64,000 nucleotides of DNA from FEN-1139 sp038207155 (lineage in GTDB: Bacteria > Myxococcota_A > Polyangia > Polyangiales > Polyangiaceae). The position numbers and the translations under genes were made by a program. Below, piece after piece: positions 8,745 through 16,154 of the stretch; positions within the stretch are counted from its first letter, which is position 1; each line of letters begins with the position of its first letter. The notes beneath the pieces were generated by a model. The model was given only the letters and a program-made list of their open reading frames with translations. It was not told the origin of the DNA and did no database searches. Where the stretch lies: the NCBI GenBank assembly GCA_038207155.1, contig JBBRAB010000011.1, forward strand, positions 62,001-126,000. The letters are read 5' to 3'.

Positions 8745-11700
8745 TCAGTGAAAGTCGCGAGACATGCCAGTCCAGAGCGGAGACGGACGATCGAGTCGTT
8801 CGAGGCTCTCAACTAGGACGTGAATCACGCTCACCTCAGAGCCACGCGCCGGGGACGAAGACTCGACTCGCCCCAGCGCGAGCAGAATCCCCGCCTGGCG
8901 AATGAGTAAGCGCTGACGCTCCTGTAACTGGCGGAAAATGATCAGATTTGCGCAACCGGTCTCATCCTCGATCGTGATGAAGATGACCCCACTGGCCGTC
9001 TGCGGCTGTTGACGGCAAAGCACCATTCCGGCAATCGCAACAGCGCTTCCACTCGCTAGCTGCTTTAGCGCCGCCGCCGTCACCACGCCCCGCTTAGCCA
9101 GGCGCGAGCGCAGGTGGGAAAGTGGATGGTCCGACAGAGAAAACCCTTTGTTGAGATAGTCCTCCCGCAGCATCTCGCGCCCAGCCATATGCGGTAAGCT
9201 CGGCAGCTGCGATTCCCAGATTTTTCCTGAAAATAGCCCTGAAACCCGCGGGGCACGAATCGCCCACAGGGCTTGTCTTCGCCCAGGCATGAGCGACTCC
9301 AGGGCACCCGCGCGCGCCAAGGACTCCCACTCATCGCGAGGCAACTGCGCCTGCTGATGCAAGGACTCGAAGGTAATCTGCGTCTGCTCACGTGCCGCTA
9401 CCAGCGCTAAAGCAGACTTGCGACTCAGCCCCTTGACCTCACGCAGACCCAAACGCAGCACCGGCCGCAACAAGCGCTCCTCACGCTGCCCCAAGTCCGC
9501 GGCAAGAGCGCTCTCGAGCGGCTCCCACTCGAGAGTAGCGTCCCAATCGCTCCGCAAGACATCCACATCCCTCACACTCTGCGGGCCGCCGGCCCCCTGC
9601 TGCAGATTGCGCACCAGCGAGTGAACCGAGTAAAAACCCATCGGTTGAGCGTTGAGCAATCCCGCCAAAAAATGAACGGGATAATGTGTTTTGAGCCACG
9701 ATGCCGCATAAACAATCAGAGCAAATGAGGATGCATGCGACTCCGGAAAGCCATACTCCCCAAAGCCCTGGATCTGACGAAAAAGCGCCTCGCCGAAGTC
9801 TTTGGAGATCCCGCGTTGAGCAAACCCTGTCATCAAGCGCTCTCGGTGCTGTAGCAATCGCCCGTGCCGCTTCCACGCGGCCATGTCGCGGCGTAGCTGA
9901 TCGGCCTCCCCACCCGAATAGCCAGCCCCCTCAATCGCAACTTGCATCACTTGCTCTTGAAATAGGGGCACTCCCAAGGTTCGCTCCAGTACCTTGCGTA
10001 GACAGGCATGGGGATAACGCACGGGTTGCTCCCCGTTGCGACGACGCAAGTACGGATGCACCATGCCCCCCTGAATGGGCCCTGGTCGCACGATCGCCAC
10101 CTGGATGACCAGATCATAAAAACAGCGGGGTCTGAGCCGGGAGAGCATCGCCATCTGCGCGCGGCTCTCGATCTGAAAGATCCCGACCGTATCGCCCCTG
10201 CAAAGCTGGCGATACACGCTGGGATCTTCCGCGGGGATCCGGGCCAGGACCGCGATCGGATCGAACTGCTCACTCGGCGACAGACGCAGACCGCCCTCTC
10301 GGAAGATGAGCTCCAGGGATTTGCGCAGAGCGGTGAGCGCCCCCAACGCGAGCACATCCACCTTGAAGAAACCCAAGGCTTCGATGTCGTCTTTGTCCCA
10401 AGGCAACACGGTGCGCCCCAGTTTCCTCGCTGGTTCCACCGGAGCCACGAGTTCAAGTGGATCGGCAGAAAGCACGAATCCTCCCACGTGAATCGACAGA
10501 TGCCGCGGAAACCCTTCCAGCTGAGCCGCCAGCGAAAATAGCAATTTTACGCCACTTTCATCAGCTTCAAAGCCCAACTCCCCCAAATGGGGCAGCGCAT
10601 CAGCCGCCTGCCCCCAGCCCCCGATCGCACGACTGAGACGCTGCAGCCTTTCTTGGGAAAACCCCAAGGTCTTGCCGACATCGAGCAAAGCACTCTTGCC
10701 GCGATAGCGAATCACGGCCGCCACCATAGCGGCCTGATCACGACCATAATGCTCATAAATGGCTGAAATGACCTCCTCGCGTCGCTCATGCTCAAAGTCG
10801 ACGTCAATATCCGGAGGCTCTTGCCGCTCGGGACTCATGAAGCGCTCAAACAGCAAGTGACTTCGCGCTGGGTCCACCGCGGTGATTCCCAATACGAAGC
10901 ATACGGCGCTATTGGCAGCACTGCCGCGACCTTGGCAGAGGATCTGACGCTGTCGCGCCAGGGTCACGATTTCTGCCGTGCTCAAGAAATACGAGGCCAT
11001 CCCCAGCTGCGCAATCAACCCCAGTTCCCGCTCAATCTGCGTCTGCACGGCTGCAGGCACCCCCTCCGGGTAGCGCCAGCAGGCTCCCTGCTGCGAGAGC
11101 CGCCGCAGTTGTTCATCCGCACTTTCACCGGGTTCAAGCTGGCAGGGGAACCGGTAGTGAATCGAAGACAGTTCGAACTCGACTTGAGAGGCCAGTTGTC
11201 CCGCCAGCGCTACCCAGTCGGGATGATCGGCGAAGCGCTCCAGTATCTCGTTTTCGGATAAAATCCGAGCTTCCGCATTCATCGCAAGCTGCGCCTTGGC
11301 CTCCTGCAAGGTGCTTCCGAGCGCGATCGCTCGCACGACATCGAGCAGTGGCTTGCGTTCAGCCAGGTGCATCCTTGGCCTGGCCGTGGCCACGACGGAA
11401 CAATCATAGAGCGACCCCAGATGCCGCAGTAGCCGCTCGCGCGCCTCGTCACGCCCATCCCGCCAGCGCCAGGCCCCCAGATAAAGCGACTCACGCCATT
11501 GCGCTTTCAATGCCTCCAGGAGAGGTTCACCCTGAGGACCAAACAGGCCATCCACCGGGGCGATCGCGATCAGCCCTTCAGTGCCTCCAGTCAGTGCCGC
11601 CAGCGGCAACAGTGCGCTCCCCTTGGCTTGGTCCGCATGAGCCCGAGTGACCGCCCGACAAAGGTGCCGATAACCGACCACCGTCGAGGCCAGGAGCACC

Positions 11701-11945
11701 AGACTTGGTGGCTCGGCGCTGGGTGAGCTCGCAGGCCAATCCAGCGGCAACTCAGCGCCCACCACGAGTCGCATTCCGAGCGCCCGCGCGCGCACATAGG
11801 CCCGCACAACCCCGTAAAGCCCGCCCCAATCCGCCAGACCGATTGCCGGCATCCCCAGGGCATGAGCACGCTCCACGAGTTCTTCAGGGTGCGAAGCAGC
11901 CCGAAGAAACGAGAAATTACTCCATGCCATCAGCTCAACGAACAC
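8745..11945 (-). CDS. dnaE2: Error-prone DNA polymerase DnaE2 (ImuC)
   Basis: C-family translesion DNA polymerase (1066 aa), the catalytic member of the damage-inducible ImuA-ImuB-DnaE2 mutasome. Visible: N-terminal PHP domain in its DnaE2 form (AWSNFSFLRAASHPEELVERA), the catalytic palm with the acidic motif PPDIDVDFEHERREE near residues 375-385, the conserved CQGRGSAANS block, and a C-terminal OB fold near 960-1035. The first codon is GTG at 11945; an ATG six codons in (11930) is an alternative start. Length matches DnaE2 and is shorter than replicative DnaE1. The gene starts 14 bp after the imuB stop, consistent with one operon. In characterised systems it needs ImuB to reach the sliding clamp. 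Confidence 0.95.
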   Translation of the reverse strand: MFVELMAWSNFSFLRAASHPEELVERAHALGMPAIGLADWGGLYGVVRAYVRARALGMRLVVGAELPLDWPASSPSAEPPSLVLLASTVVGYRHLCRAVTRAHADQAKGSALLPLAALTGGTEGLIAIAPVDGLFGPQGEPLLEALKAQWRESLYLGAWRWRDGRDEARERLLRHLGSLYDCSVVATARPRMHLAERKPLLDVVRAIALGSTLQEAKAQLAMNAEARILSENEILERFADHPDWVALAGQLASQVEFELSSIHYRFPCQLEPGESADEQLRRLSQQGACWRYPEGVPAAVQTQIERELGLIAQLGMASYFLSTAEIVTLARQRQILCQGRGSAANSAVCFVLGITAVDPARSHLLFERFMSPERQEPPDIDVDFEHERREEVISAIYEHYGRDQAAMVAAVIRYRGKSALLDVGKTLGFSQERLQRLSRAIGGWGQAADALPHLGELGFEADESGVKLLFSLAAQLEGFPRHLSIHVGGFVLSADPLELVAPVEPARKLGRTVLPWDKDDIEALGFFKVDVLALGALTALRKSLELIFREGGLRLSPSEQFDPIAVLARIPAEDPSVYRQLCRGDTVGIFQIESRAQMAMLSRLRPRCFYDLVIQVAIVRPGPIQGGMVHPYLRRRNGEQPVRYPHACLRKVLERTLGVPLFQEQVMQVAIEGAGYSGGEADQLRRDMAAWKRHGRLLQHRERLMTGFAQRGISKDFGEALFRQIQGFGEYGFPESHASSFALIVYAASWLKTHYPVHFLAGLLNAQPMGFYSVHSLVRNLQQGAGGPQSVRDVDVLRSDWDATLEWEPLESALAADLGQREERLLRPVLRLGLREVKGLSRKSALALVAAREQTQITFESLHQQAQLPRDEWESLARAGALESLMPGRRQALWAIRAPRVSGLFSGKIWESQLPSLPHMAGREMLREDYLNKGFSLSDHPLSHLRSRLAKRGVVTAAALKQLASGSAVAIAGMVLCRQQPQTASGVIFITIEDETGCANLIIFRQLQERQRLLIRQAGILLALGRVESSSPARGSEVSVIHVLVESLERLDRPSPLWTGMSRDFH

Positions 11946-11959
11946 GAGGAACCCCGGGG

Positions 11960-13672
11960 TTAATCGAAGATGCCCTGAACGAAGCGTTGCCCGGTCTGAC
12001 GATCCACGTAGACCAGCAACTCCAAATACCCGGTCACTCCTCGCAGCCCAAGTCGCAGATAATCCCTCAAAATGGATTGATTAGCCCACCACTCGACCCC
12101 CTCGACGCGACGCTCGAGGCGGAGATGCTCAATCGTATAAGCGGTGTTCGCTAAAAACAGCAGCGCCCCCTGTCGCAACGAAGCCTCAAGCGGCAAAGGG
12201 GGATCCAGAAGCCGCGTCGGCAAGCGAGCTTCCCTCGCGATTGCAGCGCTGCCTTCACTGGTGGTGGCCGAGGAAGACGCAGCCCTGCTGCGAGTCAGCC
12301 CTGGGCCGCGCGCTTGAGCCACGCCGCGCGCTTGAGCCACGCCGCGCGTGGAGCGCGAACGAACCCCAGGGCCACGCCGACCCCGGCTTCGCCCCTCACC
12401 TGCCTCGGTCGCACAGGAGATCGGTACGAGCCAACTGCTCGCCTCGGGGCGATGCCCCTCATCAACCCAAAGGGTCCCCACACGCTCAGCTCCAAGCTCA
12501 GTCGTGAGCTCGGAAAGCAGCACATCCAAGCCCAATTCCCCTGGTTTGTCGGAGCCAAAGCCCGCGAGTAGTCGCGACAGCTCCAGCTGACGTCCCACGA
12601 CTGGAACGGGAGCAGGAGCCTCAAGCAGGAGCCCAAGGCTAGGCGCCGCGAGCTGGGTCTTAAGCAAACGAGCCGTCAGGATCTTGAGAAGTTCGCTCTC
12701 CTGCCAGAGGGGCTTGGCCAGCTCAAAACTGAGCTTGGTTTGATTGGCGCCGCCTGAGAGGCGCACGTAAGCTCGGTCATGTTCGAGCGTCAATTCGAGC
12801 CGTAAAGTGGCTTCCCCACGACCTGCCAAGCGCGCAGCTAAGCGCGAAACCACTCGCCTCAGGGCGAAACGGAGCGGCTCGAACCCCATGGCGGGCTCTT
12901 CCCATTGCAAGGATTCACGGATCACGCGTGCCGGCACATAAGCCTGCAATGGCTCCGGATCATGCCCCGCTAACCAATCGAGCAGCCGGGCTGCAGCTGG
13001 CCCCAACCGAGACTGCAACTGCCCTGCTGGCAGCTGCGCTAGATCGCCCAAAGTGACGAGCCCCAGCCCCATGAGCCAGGCAAGCGCTGGGGGTTCAAGC
13101 GCCAAGGCGGCACAAGGCAAGGCGCGCACGGCCACCGGAAGTTCACTTGGCTTGGGACACCAACCGTTCACATGACCAGGCGACTGCCAACGCGCCAAGG
13201 CTTGAGCCAAGCGAGGACCCGAAGCTAAGGCCAGATGCACTCGATGCCCCATCCCCCGCACTCGCTCCAATAACTCTTCGGCAAGTTCGCTGGCACCACC
13301 ATGGAGATGGGTGACGCCCGTGACGTCCAACCACACCGTGTCGGGCGACTCGACCGCGGCCACAGTGGCCCGATCCAACAAGGCCTCTGCAACTTGTCCG
13401 AGCGCTTGCTGCAACCGCTTCGGCTCCAGCACTCCCACGCGCAAAGCCCCGTATTGCGACTGGGCCTCAATCAAGCGCTGGCCTATCCTGAGCCCCAGCT
13501 GCTCAGCAGCAGCGTTGACGGCTCCTAAACGGGCATCAGAGCGCACCTCGGCAGCATTCTGACCTGGCTCCAGCCACACCACCCCCACGGGGTGAGACAA
13601 GCTGCCAGGACAGGCAAGCTCGCAAGCCAAGGCCGGCAAGCAGAGCGCCATGAGCTGACGCTCAGCGCCCAT
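11960..13672 (-). CDS. imuB: ImuB, Y-family polymerase-like mutasome subunit
   Basis: Catalytically inactive Y-family polymerase homologue (570 aa) that bridges DnaE2, ImuA and the beta clamp in lesion bypass. The N-terminus (LCLPALACELA) lacks the DxD metal ligands of active DinB/UmuC enzymes, as expected for ImuB. TVWLDVTGVTHLHGG near residues 111-126 is the family block, and the C-terminus has the ImuB-type RDYLRLGLRG...TGQRFVQGIFD ending. Residues about 445-480 carry an Arg-rich low-complexity insert that includes the near-duplicate RGVAQARGVAQARG, encoded by an 18-bp tandem repeat. The ATG at 13672 overlaps the imuA stop by 11 bp; an internal ATG at 13651 (MALCLPALA) is an alternative start. 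Confidence 0.92.
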   Translation of the reverse strand: MGAERQLMALCLPALACELACPGSLSHPVGVVWLEPGQNAAEVRSDARLGAVNAAAEQLGLRIGQRLIEAQSQYGALRVGVLEPKRLQQALGQVAEALLDRATVAAVESPDTVWLDVTGVTHLHGGASELAEELLERVRGMGHRVHLALASGPRLAQALARWQSPGHVNGWCPKPSELPVAVRALPCAALALEPPALAWLMGLGLVTLGDLAQLPAGQLQSRLGPAAARLLDWLAGHDPEPLQAYVPARVIRESLQWEEPAMGFEPLRFALRRVVSRLAARLAGRGEATLRLELTLEHDRAYVRLSGGANQTKLSFELAKPLWQESELLKILTARLLKTQLAAPSLGLLLEAPAPVPVVGRQLELSRLLAGFGSDKPGELGLDVLLSELTTELGAERVGTLWVDEGHRPEASSWLVPISCATEAGEGRSRGRRGPGVRSRSTRGVAQARGVAQARGPGLTRSRAASSSATTSEGSAAIAREARLPTRLLDPPLPLEASLRQGALLFLANTAYTIEHLRLERRVEGVEWWANQSILRDYLRLGLRGVTGYLELLVYVDRQTGQRFVQGIFD

Positions 13673-14417
13673 GGCTCACCAAGGTCATCTGAAGAGGTTC
13701 ACGCGGTTCACTCGCACGCACTGGAGCCCAGCCGCCGACGCGCCCCTGACGATCCTTGCCCACCCGCATCGACAACTCTCGCGGCCCTGAGCGCTCCACC
13801 TCCAACCGCAGCGCCACAGGCAAAACCAGCGGACGAGCGACCTCGAGACGAGTGAGCAGTAACACCGCAGTGCCAGTGCCCTGCAGGCCCAACGACAACT
13901 GCCGCACTGTGCGGGCCCAGGGCCCCAGCGGCAACGACAGAGGACAACCCGGAGCTCCTGCCAGATCGATCACCACCAGCGAACAGACGCCCGAGCGCAC
14001 GAGCCGCAGACTGGTAGCAGCCGTGTCCTCGGGAGTAGGTCGCACCACGAGCAAGCGCTCCAGTAAGACTCCCGACTGCGCCACCCCTGGGGCGAACAGG
14101 CTGGCCCCAGGATCCACGAACGCTCCCCAAAGCGGCGCGCTGCCCGCCAGTACCCCCTGTTGCTGGGCCACACGCAGGAAGCCCAAGGCGAGTGTCGTGG
14201 CAAGGCCGCCCTGCCCGCGACAGGCCAATTCAGTCACCTGCCCAGGCGGCAAGCCCCCGTCGGGAAGCCGCTGATCGAAAGTCAACCAGCCCGAGCTCAG
14301 CCCTGAGGAGCTGTTATCCCGAAGATTCGCCGGCGCCGCGCCAGCCAGCCGAGCCACTGAACGCAGTTCGGCGGGCAGCAGGGCGAGTCGTTCAGCCGGC
14401 GAGGTCATACTGAACAT
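13662..14417 (-). CDS. imuA: ImuA, RecA/SulA-like mutasome subunit
   Basis: RecA-fold accessory protein (about 251 aa) of the ImuA-ImuB-DnaE2 translesion system. The core starts with FDQRLPDGGLPPGQVTELAC, typical of ImuA, but the P-loop region (GQGGLATTL) lacks the Walker A lysine, so ATP binding is doubtful. The segments LFAPGVAQSGVLLERLLVVRP and VVIDLAGAPG follow in family order. ATG at 14417 is preferred because AGGGGA lies 9 bases upstream; the in-frame ATG at 14408 is the alternative, and the frame stays open upstream without homology. First gene of the imuA-imuB-dnaE2 operon, divergent from larE. Two GTTCAG-containing sites upstream suggest LexA control. Confidence 0.88.
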   Translation of the reverse strand: MFSMTSPAERLALLPAELRSVARLAGAAPANLRDNSSSGLSSGWLTFDQRLPDGGLPPGQVTELACRGQGGLATTLALGFLRVAQQQGVLAGSAPLWGAFVDPGASLFAPGVAQSGVLLERLLVVRPTPEDTAATSLRLVRSGVCSLVVIDLAGAPGCPLSLPLGPWARTVRQLSLGLQGTGTAVLLLTRLEVARPLVLPVALRLEVERSGPRELSMRVGKDRQGRVGGWAPVRASEPREPLQMTLVSHGR

Positions 14418-14428
14418 ATTACCAGTTC
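14408..14428 (-). promoter_or_regulatory. Candidate LexA-type site at the imuA start
   Basis: GAACATATTACCAGTTC (14412-14428, plus strand) is a GAAC-N9-GTTC inverted repeat; on the minus strand it includes ATATGTTCAG, which partly fits the GTTCAG-ending operator described for Myxococcus LexA. It lies between the imuA ribosome-binding site and the start codon. imuA operons are usually SOS-regulated, so a site here is expected. Several consensus positions do not match. Confidence 0.35.
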
Positions 14429-14503
14429 CCCTGGGACCTGCCAGCCCTGCCCTCGAAAGCCGGACATTGTTTGACCAAATTGCGGGGCCCTGGTCCCCCT
14501 TTG

Positions 14504-14519
14504 CTCTGAAACTGTTCAG
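14504..14519 (+). promoter_or_regulatory. Candidate LexA-type operator between imuA and larE
   Basis: CTGAA-ACTG-TTCAG (14506-14519) is a perfect 5-bp inverted repeat that contains GTTCAG. It lies about 87 bp upstream of the imuA start and about 49 bp upstream of larE. It fits the GTTCAG half of the myxobacterial LexA consensus; upstream positions match partly. Confidence 0.4.
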
Positions 14520-14567
14520 ATTTCCCGAGTTCGCCTCGGGTTCCCGCCAATGGCATAGCTTGGCACC

Positions 14568-15410
14568 ATGAGCGCTCCCGCCGCCCCACCCGCCCATCGC
14601 CTCGAGGAGCTTCGCAGTCACGTCCGCTCGCTTGAAGCGGTGCTCGTCTGCTTCTCAGGCGGTATCGATAGTGCGCTCCTACTCGCCGTAGCCCACGAAC
14701 AGCTCGGCCCCAAAGGCATTGGGCTCACCGCCGTCAGTCCCAGCCTCGCCGAGAGCGAGCGCCTCGATGCCCAGCGGATCGCAGCGCAGCTCGGCGCTGA
14801 GCTGCGCCTCGTCGAGACCCATGAGCTTGAGCGTCCCGAATACGCTCGCAATGAGTCCGATCGCTGCTTTCACTGCAAGACCGAGCTCTACGAACTCGCT
14901 GAGCGCTGTCGTCTCGATTGGGGTTTGTCCGTCGTGGTCAACGGCTCCAACCTCGATGATCTCGGCGACTATCGCCCTGGGCTCGAAGCGGCAAAAATCG
15001 CCAAAGTTCGCAGTCCTCTGCTCGAACTCGGTTTCTCCAAAGCCGACGTCCGCGCGGCTGCGCTCGCGCTCGGACTCGACGTCTGGGACAAACCCGCCTC
15101 GGCCTGCCTGTCGAGTCGGCTTCCCTACGGAACCCCTGTCACACGCGAGCGACTTGCCCAGATCGGCCAGCTCGAGGCCGCTCTCAAAGGCTTCGGCTTG
15201 CGTCAACTCCGCGTTCGTTGGCACGAGCGCATTGCGCGGATCGAAGTAGAGCTAAGTGAGCTTCCGCGACTGCTCGAACCCGAGCTACGACAGCAGATCC
15301 TTGAGGCCGGCAAAGCAGCTGGATTTACCTACGTGACGCTCGACCTCGGGGGTTACCGCCAAGGCTCACACAATGACGTGCTGATCGGTCGCAATCTGAA
15401 ACTGATCTAG
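14568..15410 (+). CDS. larE: LarE-type ATP-dependent sacrificial sulfur transferase
   Basis: PP-loop adenylating enzyme (280 aa) related to LarE, which adenylates the pyridinium carboxylate precursor and donates sulfur to build the nickel-pincer cofactor of lactate racemase-type enzymes. Visible: PP-loop FSGGIDSA near residues 29-36, RCFHCKTELY with a CxxC, NGSNLDDLGDYRPGL, and KPASACLSSRLPYG near 176-189, which holds the Cys that sits at the sulfur-donating position in LarE proteins. Start ATG 14568 has no clear Shine-Dalgarno. No larA, larB or larC is next to it, so the acceptor is unknown; the assignment to the family is strong, to the exact pathway less so. Divergent from imuA. Confidence 0.85.
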   Translation: MSAPAAPPAHRLEELRSHVRSLEAVLVCFSGGIDSALLLAVAHEQLGPKGIGLTAVSPSLAESERLDAQRIAAQLGAELRLVETHELERPEYARNESDRCFHCKTELYELAERCRLDWGLSVVVNGSNLDDLGDYRPGLEAAKIAKVRSPLLELGFSKADVRAAALALGLDVWDKPASACLSSRLPYGTPVTRERLAQIGQLEAALKGFGLRQLRVRWHERIARIEVELSELPRLLEPELRQQILEAGKAAGFTYVTLDLGGYRQGSHNDVLIGRNLKLI

Positions 15411-15583
15411 CGCCGCGACCGCCCTGAGCGCCCTTCACTCCCCTGAGGCAGTCTCACTGGGGCCGATTGCCCGCGCCAAGCTTGGCCACGCCTCGCGTTG
15501 GTTCCCCCTGTCCTAGTGGTGTTTTTCCTGCTGCACCAGGCCCGGCTCTGGTCAGTCCGCACCTTGCGCCCTAGGACATCGCC

Positions 15584-15997
15584 ATGCCTCCCTACGTCCC
15601 CACCGCATCGGATCCACCCTACCTGCGACTCGGGGAGGAGCCGGCAGTCAAAGCACTCGTTGAGGCCTTCTACGACGCCATGGAAACCCATGAACCCGAG
15701 TTGGCTCGCCTGCATGCGCTCGATCACCAGGGACGCATCACGCGTCATACGCGCGACCGTTTCGGACTCTTTCTGAGCGAGTGGCTCGGGGGTCCCAAAC
15801 GCTACTCAGAGCTCGCAGGACATCCCCGACTTCGCATGCGCCACGCGGCGGTGCCGATCGACACGGCCATGCGCGACGCCTGGTTGCGAGCCATGGGGCG
15901 CGCGTTTGACCAATGCCAAACTCCCGCTGAGGTTCGCAGCTACCTCGAGTCAAAGCTCGCGGATCTTGCCGAATTCCTGCGCAATCGACCGTTTTGA
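15584..15997 (+). CDS. Group II truncated haemoglobin
   Basis: Small haem globin (137 aa) of the trHbII/YjbI type, expected to bind O2 or NO in the cytoplasm. The family signature FLSEWLGGPKRYSELAGHPRLRMRHAAVPI is nearly complete; His87 in RMRH is the expected proximal haem ligand, Tyr30 (VEAFYD) sits near the B10 position and Trp100 fits the conserved G8 Trp. Start ATG 15584 has AGGAC 6 bases upstream. The gene follows larE by 170 bp on the same strand, with no obvious joint function, and is followed by a long hairpin shared with the converging pnp gene. Confidence 0.92.
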   Translation: MPPYVPTASDPPYLRLGEEPAVKALVEAFYDAMETHEPELARLHALDHQGRITRHTRDRFGLFLSEWLGGPKRYSELAGHPRLRMRHAAVPIDTAMRDAWLRAMGRAFDQCQTPAEVRSYLESKLADLAEFLRNRPF

Positions 15998-16080
15998 AGG
16001 CGCACTGCGGCCCAGGGCGCCTGCTCGCAACGAGTCTCAGAATTCAGCACGACCCAGACCGGCAGAGCCCCAAATGCGCT

Positions 16081-16132
16081 GCGGCCCAGGTCGCCTGCTC
16101 CTCCAATCTCGGACGAGCAGGCCCCAGGCCGC
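16081..16132. terminator. Long hairpin between converging globin and pnp genes
   Basis: Arms 16081-16100 and 16115-16132 pair almost completely (GCGGCCCAGG...GCCTGCTC against GAGCAGGCCCCAGGCCGC) around a 14-base loop. It lies between two converging genes and could end transcription from both sides, although no T run follows on either strand. A partial copy of the left arm (CTGCGGCCCAGGGCGCCTGC) lies at about 16007-16026. Confidence 0.45.
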
Positions 16133-16154
16133 AACACACGGGAGTTAGTCGAGC

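Noticed and set aside
14550..14568. TGGCAC element just before larE
   Set aside because: TGGCACC overlaps the start codon and the spacing to a GC doublet falls inside the gene, so it cannot be a sigma-54 promoter for larE.
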